A stretch of 64,000 nt of DNA. Source: Bacteroidales bacterium (lineage in GTDB: Bacteria; Bacteroidota; Bacteroidia; Bacteroidales; ML635J-15). The notes under the pieces are model-generated. The model was not told where the DNA came from, did no database searches, and was given only the letters and a program-made list of their open reading frames with translations. Where the stretch lies: NCBI GenBank assembly GCA_017651185.1, contig JAGCDJ010000020.1:62001-126000 (forward strand), in the 5' to 3' direction. This document shows, in pieces, positions 18,943-29,000 of this stretch (position 1 is its first letter; the number at the start of each line of letters is the position of its first letter). The position numbers and the translations under genes were made by a program.

Positions 18943-20214
18943 CTATTTCAAATCAAAACCAATGTCGGTACGATAATAGCACTTGTCGAAAGAAATATTT
19001 TCTATCGATGCATAAGAAGTTCCAAGCGCATCGAAAATGGTGTTGCCATAACTACTTACCGCAATGACACGACCTCCCGACGTAACCACATCGCTACCTG
19101 CCAATAAAGTACCTGCGTGGAAACAAACGCTCGACTTTACTGCATCGAGTCCACGTATTACCTTGCCTTTTTCGTATGCTTCAGGATAACCGCCAGAAAC
19201 AAGCATAACAGTTGCTGCGGCACGCGTATCAAATTCAACCTTCATACCTGCCAACCTGCGACGGGCTGCCGCCTCAAGCAACTCCACCAGGTCAGACTTT
19301 ATGCGCAACATCACCGATTCGGTTTCGGGATCGCCCATACGAACATTATATTCAATCACATAAGGATCTCCGTTCACGTTCATAAGTCCGAAAAACACAA
19401 AACCGCGATAGTTCATGCCTTCGGAGCAAATACCATCAATGGTAGGTTTAACGATTCTTTCCTCGACCTTTTGTGCAAAATCGGCATCGTAGAACGGCAC
19501 AGGCGAAACCGAACCCATACCGCCGGTATTCAGACCTGTATTACCTTCGCCAATACGCTTGTAGTCTTTTGCTTCGGGCAAAAGTACATACGACTTGCCA
19601 TCGGTAATTGCAAAAACAGAACATTCTATGCCGTCGAGATACTGCTCGAGCACCACCTTGCTTCCAGCACTACCGAACTTTCCGCCGAGCATATTTTTGA
19701 GTTCGCTCTTTGCTTCATCGAGATTGTCGATGATTAACACTCCCTTGCCAGCAGCAAGTCCATCTGCCTTCAGCACATACGGTGGATTTACATATTCTAG
19801 GAATTTCTCGCCCTCAGCAATGTTTTCTGCCGTTACCGAAAGATAACCTGCCGTAGGAATACCGTATTTCTGCATGAACATCTTTGCGAACTCCTTGCTG
19901 CCTTCGAGTTGTGCCGACAACTTGTCGGGACCAATAACCATAAGGTCGGCAAATTCGGGCTTGGTGTTGAAATAATCAACAATTCCCCTTACCAGCGGGT
20001 CTTCGGGACCAACAACGACCATATTTATATTCGCTTTGCGGACAAAATCAGCAACAGCGTCAAAATTATCAGGTTTAATAGCAACATTTTCTGCAATTGC
20101 AGATGTTCCCGGATTACCAGGTGCGACATACAACCTGTCGACTTTCGGGCTCGACGCAATCTTCCACGTCAACGCATGTTCTCTGCCGCCCGAACCTAAT
20201 ACCAAAATATTCAT
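18943..20214 (-). CDS. purD: Phosphoribosylamine-glycine ligase (GAR synthetase)
   Basis: 423 residues, the normal PurD length. It joins glycine to phosphoribosylamine with ATP in purine synthesis. The N-terminal MNILVLGSGGREHALTWKI is the family signature; the ATP-grasp domain follows with VLKADGLAAGKGVLI, and GGMGSVSP and YNVRMGDPETE are conserved. The start at 20214 is fixed by the MNILVLG motif. It lies in the minus-strand gene run between a lipoprotein gene (22 bp upstream) and the DUF6427-like gene (9 bp downstream). No other purine gene is in the window. Confidence 0.97.
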   Translation of the reverse strand: MNILVLGSGGREHALTWKIASSPKVDRLYVAPGNPGTSAIAENVAIKPDNFDAVADFVRKANINMVVVGPEDPLVRGIVDYFNTKPEFADLMVIGPDKLSAQLEGSKEFAKMFMQKYGIPTAGYLSVTAENIAEGEKFLEYVNPPYVLKADGLAAGKGVLIIDNLDEAKSELKNMLGGKFGSAGSKVVLEQYLDGIECSVFAITDGKSYVLLPEAKDYKRIGEGNTGLNTGGMGSVSPVPFYDADFAQKVEERIVKPTIDGICSEGMNYRGFVFFGLMNVNGDPYVIEYNVRMGDPETESVMLRIKSDLVELLEAAARRRLAGMKVEFDTRAAATVMLVSGGYPEAYEKGKVIRGLDAVKSSVCFHAGTLLAGSDVVTSGGRVIAVSSYGNTIFDALGTSYASIENISFDKCYYRTDIGFDLK

Positions 20215-20236
20215 TTATCTATGATTTTTGTTTTCC

Positions 20237-20746
20237 TTAAAAAGTATTATCAATTACATTACCACTATTGCCAGAACCACTGCTTGAAACAGTATCAGTA
20301 TAAGAAGAATAAAATTCCTCGGGTGTTATGCGCACCAACTTATAGTCGGACTGCACACCGCTGTTGTACAGTTGCGACATGCTAACCTCGTTTTGGGAAA
20401 CCTTGCGTATATGCATCAGCGAACGGCTGTTATACTGGTTGTAACCAATATAGTAACCCTCAACCGCCTTCTGGTAGTAAACATTCATCTGCTTGCGACG
20501 AATCTCCCACTTCATGGTGTCGGTATAATCGTACTTGTAGTACTTGGTAGCACCGTTTGCTTCGTCGCCAAAATGATAATAAGGTATCGAAGTGCAAAGT
20601 TCACCGGTCTCCTCGTTTATTGGTTTCCAATAACCTTTCATCACTTCCTCCCATTCGAGGTCGGTCATGCTTGGTCCACAGCCGATAGTGCCGACAAACA
20701 GCGAAGCAACCGCCAATACAAATATCAATCTTTTAATATTCATCAT
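20237..20746 (-). CDS. Lipoprotein of unknown function
   Basis: 169 residues. The signal peptide (IKRLIFVLAVASLFVGTIG) ends at a lipobox Cys23. The mature part begins GPSMTDLEWEEVMKGYWKPI, again a 'G.W' opening like lipocalin-type Bacteroidetes lipoproteins, and ends in a Ser/Gly-rich tail. It starts with two Met codons; the first overlaps the recQ stop by 4 bp (ATGA) and the second immediately follows it, so translation is likely coupled to recQ either way. I do not recognise a family. Co-transcription with recQ and purD says little about function. Confidence 0.8.
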   Translation of the reverse strand: MMNIKRLIFVLAVASLFVGTIGCGPSMTDLEWEEVMKGYWKPINEETGELCTSIPYYHFGDEANGATKYYKYDYTDTMKWEIRRKQMNVYYQKAVEGYYIGYNQYNSRSLMHIRKVSQNEVSMSQLYNSGVQSDYKLVRITPEEFYSSYTDTVSSSGSGNSGNVIDNTF

Positions 20747-22647
20747 TTATGCCAAATAATTTTACGTTCTCCATTATACATGACCTTCTGGTTGTCGAAG
20801 AGCCACTTTATGACATTCATAGTCTTCTTTTCATCCTCGCCAACCTTGTCAATCAATTCGTTGTAAAGATATGGCGATTCGTTCAAAATGCGCTTGATTT
20901 TTTCAAGAATAATATCAAACTCGTACTTGCTCAATCCCAACTCGTTACGCCGCTGACACACATCGCATTCTCCGCAACGGTCGACATCAGTCTCGCCAAA
21001 ATACGCCAGAAGTTGCTGACTACGGCACTTGTTGTCGCTTGTCGCATACTTGAGCATCGCTTCCATTTTTGTCACTACTCGTTCCTTGCGCGAATTCAGT
21101 GCCTCGATGTCGAAATACATATCCTTTTCGGGACGCCTTTCCATAAGCAGACGGATAATAGGACGACTTGTCTTGGGCACATAACTGATTATCTTTTCCT
21201 TTGCCAGCAACTTCAAATATTCATAAACCGACTGCTCCGAAATTCCCGCCTTCTTTGCAATATATTCCTCGCTGACATTGACGAAATCGGTAAAAAGTCC
21301 TGTGTACATCCTCAGTATCAACTTAATGAACTCATCAAGCATCTTGTTCTCAATCTGGAACTTATAGAGGTCGTCGCGACGCACCTCGAACATCACCCTC
21401 GAAACCGTATTGGTATCCTCCACATATTCAAGGAACCCAGCAAACTCCAGAGTTTTCAAGCAGTTGTGAACCGTCAGAACATCAATGTGCGATTGTGCGG
21501 AAAAATCAAAAATATCAAATGGAATATTCTGGTTGGCACCGCACCCGTATGGTATACCTAAATAACTACAGACTTCGGAATAAACCTCCTTCACTTTCGA
21601 CAGTTCTGGAAACGATGTAGTTATGTTCTTCTTAACTTGCGCCTTGTCGGTATTGTTTGTAAGCAGGAAGGCGTATGCTTTCTTGCCGTCTCTTCCAGCA
21701 CGACCTGCCTCCTGAAAGTACGCTTCGGGCGAATCAGGAAGGTCAAGGTGTATGACCAATCGCACATCTGGTTTGTCGATTCCCATACCGAAAGCATTGG
21801 TGCACACCATTATGCGTATCTGATTTTTCTGCCATGCCTCCTGCTTTTCGGAACGCTCCTGCGCCGACAATCCAGCATGATAGAAGTCTGCCGAAATCCC
21901 GTTCTGCTGCAACAACATTGCATACTCGCGCGTTTTCTTGCGATTGCGCACATAGAAAACACCAGAACCTTGCACCTTGTTTACTATAGACAGAAGTTTT
22001 CGAATTTTATCCTCAATGTTTATTACATAATACACAAGGTTCTTTCGCTCGAAACTTTTCTGGAAAACATTGTGCTCGGAAAACTTCAAACGGTCCTGAA
22101 TATCGTCAACGACTTCGGGAGTTGCAGTTGCCGTCAATGCCAATACAGGCACGCCTGGCAATAATTCGCGGATTTCAGCAATTTCGAGGTATGGCGGACG
22201 GAAATCGTAGCCCCACTGCGAAATACAATGCGCCTCGTCAACTGTTATCAAATTGACATTCATAACCTTGATGCGCTCGCGAAAATAATAGTTCTTCAAC
22301 CGTTCAGGAGAAAGGTACAAGAACTTATAGTCGCCGTAGGTGGCATTATCGACTGCCACCTCAATTTCGTGCTGCGTCATTCCCGAATATATAGCAACTG
22401 CTTTTATACCACGTTTCTGCAAATTGGCAACCTGATCCTTCATCAGCGCAATCAACGGCGTAACCACAAGACAAATGCCACTATTCGCCATGCTGAAAAC
22501 CTGAAAGGTTATGGACTTGCCCCCGCCTGTTGGCATCAGTCCGAGCGTGTCCCTACCTTCCGAAACCGACTTTATAATTTCTTCCTGCGGATACCTAAAT
22601 GTATCGTACCCCCAGTATTTCAGCAATATTTCACGAAACTGACTCAT
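20743..22647 (-). CDS. recQ: ATP-dependent DNA helicase RecQ
   Basis: 634 residues from ATG 22647. A TTG codon five codons further upstream is in frame, but the ATG gives the usual SQFREILLKYWGYDTFR start. Superfamily 2 helicase motifs are all present: Walker A in MPTGGGKSITFQ, DEAH in TVDEAHCISQWGYDFRP, and ALTATATPEV; motif VI is in DLPDSPEAYFQEAGRAGRDG. The RecQ zinc-binding cysteines are in KCRSQQLLAYF...CGECDVCQ. The C-terminus is a short helical region and I see no clear HRDC domain, as in several Bacteroidetes RecQs. It acts in 3'-5' unwinding during repair and recombination. It lies 74 bp after the Nudix gene and overlaps the next lipoprotein gene by 4 bp. Confidence 0.96.
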   Translation of the reverse strand: MSQFREILLKYWGYDTFRYPQEEIIKSVSEGRDTLGLMPTGGGKSITFQVFSMANSGICLVVTPLIALMKDQVANLQKRGIKAVAIYSGMTQHEIEVAVDNATYGDYKFLYLSPERLKNYYFRERIKVMNVNLITVDEAHCISQWGYDFRPPYLEIAEIRELLPGVPVLALTATATPEVVDDIQDRLKFSEHNVFQKSFERKNLVYYVINIEDKIRKLLSIVNKVQGSGVFYVRNRKKTREYAMLLQQNGISADFYHAGLSAQERSEKQEAWQKNQIRIMVCTNAFGMGIDKPDVRLVIHLDLPDSPEAYFQEAGRAGRDGKKAYAFLLTNNTDKAQVKKNITTSFPELSKVKEVYSEVCSYLGIPYGCGANQNIPFDIFDFSAQSHIDVLTVHNCLKTLEFAGFLEYVEDTNTVSRVMFEVRRDDLYKFQIENKMLDEFIKLILRMYTGLFTDFVNVSEEYIAKKAGISEQSVYEYLKLLAKEKIISYVPKTSRPIIRLLMERRPEKDMYFDIEALNSRKERVVTKMEAMLKYATSDNKCRSQQLLAYFGETDVDRCGECDVCQRRNELGLSKYEFDIILEKIKRILNESPYLYNELIDKVGEDEKKTMNVIKWLFDNQKVMYNGERKIIWHK

Positions 22648-22721
22648 AAGCAGAAAAGGCAAAGATAAGAAAACTTTACGTTATTTAAAAATGAAAAATA
22701 CGGACTTGAGTCGTGCATTTT

Positions 22722-23342
22722 CTATAAATCCGCCCCTAGCGCCTCTAACAATTCAGCCACCACCATTGCCGTCGCGCCCCACACTACGGAATTTTCGCAA
22801 AGATAACTTGGCACTTCGTACTGTTTTCCCGCAACTGTCACCTCCCTGTCCGACAACGACTCGGAGAGTTCCTTCATGTCGACTTCCATAACACGCTTCA
22901 CCTCGTCTTCGGACTTTGCAAAATCGCCAACACCATCCACAAACGCCACCACAGGGAATATCTCAAAACTACTGACCGGCACTTTCACAGGCGGCAATTC
23001 ACCAACCACATCGCAACGCGACACCAAAATTCCAATTTCCTCCGCCGTTTCGCGAATTGCAGTACAAATGCCATCTACATCATCGGGTTCGCACTTGCCG
23101 CCAGGAAACGAAACCTGCCCAGCATGAACACCAATGTCAGTACGCTCTATCATAATTGTCTTCATCCTGCCGGCGCGCACATATAGCAGTATCATCACTG
23201 CCGACTTGCGAAGAGGAAACGGATTGGCATAATATCGAGCAAAATGCATCCGCTGGAAATCGGAAAGCACCTTTTCGGTGCACTTTTCTGCCAACCTCCA
23301 ATCATAATTCTGTAATCTTGATACCAGCGACGACTTATCCAT
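22722..23342 (-). CDS. Nudix hydrolase, CoA-pyrophosphatase-like
   Basis: 206 residues from ATG 23342 (MDKSSLVSRLQ); an in-frame TTG at 23393 would add 17 residues but has no homology support. The UPF0035/NudL-type context RSAVMILLY...IMIERTD, GQVSFPGGKCEPDD and AIRETAEEIGI gives the Nudix box with REXXEEXG residues; the preceding GQVSFPGG is typical of CoA pyrophosphatases. These enzymes hydrolyse CoA and its derivatives to 3',5'-ADP and phosphopantetheine. One usual Glu in the box is Asp here. It is the first gene of the minus-strand run that continues with recQ. Confidence 0.88.
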   Translation of the reverse strand: MDKSSLVSRLQNYDWRLAEKCTEKVLSDFQRMHFARYYANPFPLRKSAVMILLYVRAGRMKTIMIERTDIGVHAGQVSFPGGKCEPDDVDGICTAIRETAEEIGILVSRCDVVGELPPVKVPVSSFEIFPVVAFVDGVGDFAKSEDEVKRVMEVDMKELSESLSDREVTVAGKQYEVPSYLCENSVVWGATAMVVAELLEALGADL

Positions 23343-23465
23343 TGCAAAAACGTTTTGTGCAAAGATACGAAATTTAAAGAACTTGGAATACAATGATAAA
23401 CATACCTATGCAATATATTGCGACGCTTCTGTCACACAGCATTGAAAAAATATTTCAAATTTTCT

Positions 23466-23496
23466 TTTGCCGTAATAAAAAAAGGCATTACCTTTG
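23466..23496 (+). promoter_or_regulatory. Bacteroidetes-type promoter of tRNA-Leu
   Basis: TTTG (23466-23469) and TACCTTTG (23489-23496) are separated by 19 bases, matching the -33/-7 consensus TTTG-N19-21-TAnnTTTG. The tRNA starts 12 bases later, as expected for initiation close to its 5' end. Confidence 0.75.
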
Positions 23497-23507
23497 CGCC
23501 CGTGTTT

Positions 23508-23592
23508 GCCCAGGTGGTGAAATTGGTAGACACGCCAGCTTGAGGGGCTGGTGCTCACAAAGGGCGTGCAGGTTCAAGTCCTGTCCTGGGCA
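23508..23592 (+). tRNA. tRNA-Leu (anticodon GAG)
   Basis: 85 nt with a complete cloverleaf. The acceptor stem GCCCAGG pairs with CCTGGGC, the discriminator is A, and CCA is not encoded. The anticodon stem CCAGC/GCTGG encloses loop TTGAGGG, giving anticodon GAG (reads CUC/CUU). A long variable arm marks it as a class II tRNA, in keeping with leucine. The T loop is GGTTCAAGTCC. The promoter is directly upstream and a hairpin terminator directly downstream, so it is a single-gene unit. Confidence 0.97.
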
Positions 23593-23600
23593 CGAAAAAG

Positions 23601-23622
23601 CGAACTTCGGTTCGTTTTTTTT
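23601..23622 (+). terminator. Rho-independent terminator of tRNA-Leu
   Basis: CGAAC (23601-23605), UUCG tetraloop, GTTCG (23610-23614), then eight T residues. The stem can be extended by AAAA preceding and T's following, so it may work in both directions. Confidence 0.85.
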
Positions 23623-23716
23623 GTGTGCATACCCCATCAAAAAACGTCTGAGATATACCTATTATATCGTCTTTAGTTCGACCATAAAAATCTTTTGCAT
23701 AAAGGTCAAAAAAATC

Positions 23717-23747
23717 TTTGATAATCAGAAAAAAAGAAATACCTTTG
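23717..23747 (+). promoter_or_regulatory. Bacteroidetes-type promoter of rpsA
   Basis: TTTG (23717-23720), 19-base spacer, TACCTTTG (23740-23747): same spacing and -7 sequence as the tRNA-Leu promoter. The start codon of rpsA lies 55 bases after the -7 element, leaving a leader of roughly 50 nt. Confidence 0.75.
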
Positions 23748-23802
23748 CGGCTCGAATTTTTTTATAAATAATGTCTAACCAAATTAATTGTTTTTAAGTT
23801 AA

Positions 23803-25575
23803 ATGACAACAAAGAACATTCAGCCCATCGAGGACTTCAATTGGGATGCCCTGGGCAAAAAAGAAAACAGTTTCGACGGTGTAAGCCGCGAAGAATTAGA
23901 AAAGAAATACGGTGAAACCTTCAGCCAGATTCAGGAAGGCACTGTAGTTGACGGAACAGTAGTAGCAATCACCAAGAGAGAAGTTGTAGTAAACATTGGC
24001 TACAAATCAGAAGGTGTTATCAATGCTGCAGAATTCCGCTATGAAACAGACCTTAAGGTCGGTGACAAAGTTGAAGTTTTCGTTGAAAGCATGGAAACTT
24101 CAAACGGACAACTTCTTCTTTCACACAAGAAGGCTCAGTCTCTCAAGTCTTGGGATAGAGTTAACGAAGCTTGCGAAAATGACGAAATCGTTAAGGGTTA
24201 CATCAAGTGCCGTACTAAGGGCGGTATGATCGTTGATGTATTCGGCATCGAAGCATTCTTGCCAGGTTCACAGATTGACGTTAAGCCAATTCGCGACTAC
24301 GATGTATTCGTTGGCAAGACAATGGAACTCAAGGTTGTTAAGATCAACGACGAATTCAAGAACGTTGTTGTTTCTCACAAGGCACTCATCGAGGCAGAAC
24401 TCGAAGAACAGAAGAAACAAATCATCTCTAAGCTCGAAAAAGGTCAGGTACTCGAAGGTACTGTCAAGAATATCACCAGCTACGGTGTATTTATCGACTT
24501 GGGCGGTGTTGACGGTCTCATCCACATCACCGACTTGTCATGGGGACGCGTTACTCATCCAGAAGAAATCGTTACCTTGGATTCGAAGATTCAGGTTGTT
24601 ATCCTCGACTTCGATGATGACAAGAAGCGCATTGCTCTCGGTCTCAAGCAGCTCACTCCTCACCCATGGGATTCTCTTGATCCAAATCTCAAGGTTGGTG
24701 ACAAGGTTAAAGGTAAAGTTGTTGTTATTGCCGACTACGGTGCATTCATCGAAATCGCTCCGGGCGTAGAAGGTTTGATTCATGTATCAGAAATGTCATG
24801 GTCACAGCACCTCCGTTCAGCTCAGGAATTCATGAAGGTTGGTGACGAAGTTGAGGCAGTTATCCTTACCCTCGACCGCGAAGAACGTAAGATGTCTCTT
24901 GGTATCAAGCAGCTTCACCCAGATCCATGGGAAGAAATCGAACAGAAGTACCCAGTTGGTTCAAAGCACAATGCTAAGGTTCGCAACTTCACCAACTTCG
25001 GTGTTTTCGTTGAACTCGAAGAAGGCGTTGACGGTTTGGTACACATATCAGACCTTTCATGGACAAAGAAGATCAAACACCCGTCAGAATTCACTTCAGT
25101 TGGTGCAGATCTCGAAGTTGTAGTATTGGAAATCGACAAGGAAAATCGTCGCTTGAGCTTAGGTCACAAGCAGATTGAAGAAAATCCTTGGGATGTATTC
25201 GAAACTATCTTCACAGTTGATTCAATTCACGAAGGTACAATCGTTGAAATGAGCGACAAGGGTTCAATCGTTGCATTGCCATACGGCGTTGAAGGTTTCG
25301 CAACACCACGTCACCTCATTAAGGAAGACGGTACTCCCGCTAAGATAGACGAAAAACTCCCGTTCAAGGTTATCGAGTTCAACAAGGAAAACAAGAAAAT
25401 CTTCGTTTCTCACTCAAGAACTTATGAAGACTTGAACAAACCAGCAGAAGAAGAGAAGAAGAAAGAAAGCAAGGCAAAGAAGGCAAAAGCAACCGACAAG
25501 ATGGAAAAGACCACTATCGGTGATGTTATCGACCCAGCTTTGAAGGAACTTCTCCAGCAGGATAAGAATCAGTAA
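23803..25575 (+). CDS. rpsA: 30S ribosomal protein S1
   Basis: 590 residues. Six S1 (OB-fold) motifs can be read in tandem, opening with GTVVDGTVVAITKREVVVNI, KGYIKCRTKGGMIVDVFG, EGTVKNITSYGVFIDLGG, KGKVVVIADYGAFIEI, NAKVRNFTNFGVFVELEEG and EGTIVEMSDKGSIVAL. The C-terminus is Lys/Glu-rich (AEEEKKKESKAKKAKATDKM). S1 binds mRNA at the 30S subunit; in Bacteroidetes it matters because most genes lack a Shine-Dalgarno sequence, as is true in this window. Codon use differs slightly from the neighbours, as expected for a highly expressed gene. It has its own promoter and terminator. Confidence 0.97.
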   Translation: MTTKNIQPIEDFNWDALGKKENSFDGVSREELEKKYGETFSQIQEGTVVDGTVVAITKREVVVNIGYKSEGVINAAEFRYETDLKVGDKVEVFVESMETSNGQLLLSHKKAQSLKSWDRVNEACENDEIVKGYIKCRTKGGMIVDVFGIEAFLPGSQIDVKPIRDYDVFVGKTMELKVVKINDEFKNVVVSHKALIEAELEEQKKQIISKLEKGQVLEGTVKNITSYGVFIDLGGVDGLIHITDLSWGRVTHPEEIVTLDSKIQVVILDFDDDKKRIALGLKQLTPHPWDSLDPNLKVGDKVKGKVVVIADYGAFIEIAPGVEGLIHVSEMSWSQHLRSAQEFMKVGDEVEAVILTLDREERKMSLGIKQLHPDPWEEIEQKYPVGSKHNAKVRNFTNFGVFVELEEGVDGLVHISDLSWTKKIKHPSEFTSVGADLEVVVLEIDKENRRLSLGHKQIEENPWDVFETIFTVDSIHEGTIVEMSDKGSIVALPYGVEGFATPRHLIKEDGTPAKIDEKLPFKVIEFNKENKKIFVSHSRTYEDLNKPAEEEKKKESKAKKAKATDKMEKTTIGDVIDPALKELLQQDKNQ

Positions 25576-25600
25576 AAAAAGATTCTACTTTGAATATTAA

Positions 25601-25625
25601 GGGATGCTAAGGCATCCCTTTTTTG
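25601..25625 (+). terminator. Rho-independent terminator of rpsA
   Basis: GGGATGC (25601-25607), loop TAAG, GCATCCC (25612-25618), followed by a run of T residues. Confidence 0.9.
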
Positions 25626-25947
25626 TTTTCAGCATGTCATCTCGACTGTAAAGAGCTGATGATATTATGCGGAAGGTAACCATATAACACAATACAGTAT
25701 TTTGGTATTCGCTAAATCTACCAACCAATTACTCGCATACATGTGAACCATGGTTCCATCAGACAAATCACTACTAAGATACGCGTTATGAGTGTTTGTC
25801 TGAGCATTCCTCATTTCGCCTATTTAGGTAGCACATTGAGACTGTTAACCTACTACCATAATGTTATTTCCTGCTACGTAAATATCTAGCGATACGCAAT
25901 GAAATAAACAAATAACAAGGCCAAACACTTTTGTAATAGCATGCACT
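25626..25947. other. Intergenic region without recognised gene
   Basis: About 320 bases between the rpsA terminator and the terminator of the giant gene. The only frame of note is a 49-codon minus-strand ORF from ATG 25814 to a stop at 25665 (begins MRNAQTNTHNAYLSSDLSDG). It has no recognisable motif, signal peptide or promoter. The base composition is more even than in the AT-rich spacers elsewhere in the window, so it could be a small RNA or decayed coding sequence; I cannot tell. Confidence 0.4.
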
Positions 25948-25983
25948 AATAATAAAAAACGAGGTTGCAAACTTGCAACCTCG
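25948..25983 (-). terminator. Rho-independent terminator of the giant surface protein gene
   Basis: An 11-bp perfect stem (CGAGGTTGCAA, 25960-25970, with TTGCAACCTCG, 25973-25983) has a 2-base centre. Read on the minus strand it is followed by TTTTTTATTATT. It lies 25 bases past the stop codon of the 5651-codon gene. Confidence 0.88.
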
Positions 25984-26007
25984 TCATTATTTGTCGTTAA
26001 ACAATCT

Positions 26008-29000
26008 CTAATATATAACGGTCACTGTACCCTTGTATGCTTCCGTCTTCTGGTACAGGTCTACTATGTACAAGTAGGTTCCTGCTGGCACATGATGTCC
26101 GCGGTAACTTCCGTCCCAAGGTTCGTCGTTGCCTGTTCCCTTGTACAGCATCTGACCCCAACGGTTGAATACATAAACCGTTGCCTGCGGGAACATCTCG
26201 ATGTTCTCGATAATCCAGGTGTCGTTTACACCATCGCCATTAGGAGTGAATACATTCGGAATCTTGATGCAGTCGCCTGCCATATCGGTAAGCATAAGCG
26301 AAGCAACCTGGTATGCACACTTGTTGGCATCAACTACGCTGATAGTGTATTGACCCTGACGCAGACCGGTCAAGACTGGAACATCCGAATAGTAGGAATC
26401 CCATCCGTACATGTACGGAGCCGTACCACCTCTTGCCGAAATCTCTATCATACCATCGTTATTTCCGTTACATGAAGGCATTGTGACATTGTATGTCGAT
26501 ACGAACTCTTCAGGTTCGATTATCTGTATTGTATTGCTTGACATACATCCGCTTGCATCAGTTACTTCCATCACGTATGTTCCAGCTGGCAAATTAGTCA
26601 TGTAGTTTCCGTTGAAAGTATTCTCATTCATGGTTACATTAAACGTGTACGGTGAAATACCACCTTCTGCAGTCAATGCTATAGAACCGTCGGTCTTGCC
26701 GTAGCAAGAAATCGACTTGACATTGGAAACAAGCATCAGTTGCTCTGGTTGTGTCAGTTCAAGTGACTCGGTTCTAGTACACATATTAGCATCGGTAACG
26801 GTCACGGTATAGTTGCCTGCGAATATATTCTGAAGCATTGCAGACTGGTCTCCATTATTCCATTCGTATGTATAAGGAGGTTCACCGCGAAGTGCTACAA
26901 CCATTGCCGTAGCATCGTTATAACCGTAGCATGAAACATTTGTACCCGAAACAGTTATCTCAAGGTCATTCAACTGTTCTATGCTTGCACTAGCATTTGC
27001 CGTACATCCCCAGTAGTCGGTGAGTGTCACATTGTACGAACCTGCCTGCAGGTTAGATGCAATAGCATCTGTTGTACCATTATTCCAGATGTATGTGAAC
27101 GGCGATATTCCAGATACTGCAACCGCTTGCAACCTACCCGATGTCACGTTGGTGCCACATCCAGGAAGTGACACTACCTCTATTCTAGCAGAAATAGAAC
27201 CATGAACACCTACTGTTGCCATTGATGTCGCAGTACATCCGTTATAATCGGTAACTGTCAGATAATATGTACTTGGTGCTACATTCGAAAGTCGTGCGCT
27301 CGAATATGTCAATCCGCTGGAAGTTACCCATGAATATGATGGAGTTCCAGTGCCACCCGATACATTTGCTGTTACATTACCGCCAAGTCCACCACAAGTT
27401 GCATCGCTTGCATTCGACGATACTTCAAGCAGAGGCGGCTGTGCTATTGTTGCCGAAGCAGATGTCGTACATCCGTGAGCATCGGTTACTACTACGACGT
27501 AAGTTCCTGCAGGCACATTAACTGCCGTCTGTACATTCTGAACTGGAGTGGTGTTCCATGAATAATTATATTCTGGAGTACCGCCCGAAACAACTGCCGT
27601 AGCTGAACCTGTCGACGTGCCGAAGCAAGATACGTTTGTAATATTTGAATTGCCAACTGCTGCTGTCAGCGGTATAGACTGTCCGTTGATAACAACTGCC
27701 GATGTTGAAATACATCCATGAGCATCGGTTACCGTAACCACATAACGACCTGCAGCGAGATTCGAAATCGACTGAGTTGTGCTATGGTTCAAATCGCTCC
27801 ATTCGTATGTATATTCAGGAGTACCACCGTCTACTGATACTGATGCCTCTCCAGTTGTCTCTCCGTAGCAGTCGACATGCTGTACTGACGTTGCAGGAAT
27901 GATTGCTCTAAGTGGCAATGGTTCGGTAATGACAATCTCAACATTGGAAGTACATCCGTTAGCATCCGATACTATATAATTGTGCTGACCGGCATATTCA
28001 ACAATCTGTCCAACTCCATGATATGGAGCAGTACCGCCTACCGCCTCGATAGTAACTGTCGAAGACTGTCCTGCACACATTATCTCAGTAAAGCTAACCG
28101 TATGTGAAAGTGGAGACGGCACAATAGCAGTTCCGTCAATGTACGAACTTCTTCCGCAAGCATCAGTAACGGTGATGCGGACAGTTGTATTTTCTGTTAT
28201 CATGGTAGCTGTTCCTGCCAATGGCGACTGGGTAATGACAAGGTCTGCCACAGACGTACAGTTATCAGACGACATCGAACGTACCAATTCGGTAAAGTCT
28301 GGAACAGCATAGCTACATCCCTGACCCTGTCCAACATTCAATGTCGGAGCAGGACCACTGATAACAGGTGAAATTTCATCATTAACCGTTATTGTCTGCG
28401 TACATTCGCGCATATTGCCTGCAACATCTGCAATTCTATATGTTCTGGTTATTACTTCAGGACATGTATTACCGTCAGATTCCTGCGAAACTAGCATGAA
28501 ACTCGATTCGTCGATGCCGTTTGCATCTGCAGCAGAACCACCAGCAGCGGCAAATTCTTCATAACTCTGGTATGCAGGTGGCACGTCGCCTATACAAGAT
28601 ATACCTGTAATTCCATCAGGACAACTTATCTCCGGTTGTTCATCATCATATACATATACGTAGAATGTACAAGTGTCAGTCAAACCGTAGAGGTCGGTAG
28701 CAACCCACGTTACAAGAGTTGTACCTACGTAGAACCGCTGACCATTCAATGTAGTTGGCAATCCGTTTACAACAGTCGTTGCGCCACTTACTGAATATAC
28801 GATTGACGCTATTCCAGAGTTATCGTTTGCAGAAACATCCCAACTGTCATCATTGTGCTGGTAATATGTAAGTCCCGAACCTGCAGGTACATTTACAGTA
28901 CCGTCACCACTTGTTATGCTTGCACAACTTACACCACTGGTCGATGTCGGATCGAATGGGTCGTCTGGATCGTTGGGGTCGCAACCAATGCATGGCGGAT

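Noticed and set aside
22648..22662. TTG start for recQ
   Set aside because: Adds only five non-conserved residues; ATG at 22647 gives the usual RecQ N-terminus.
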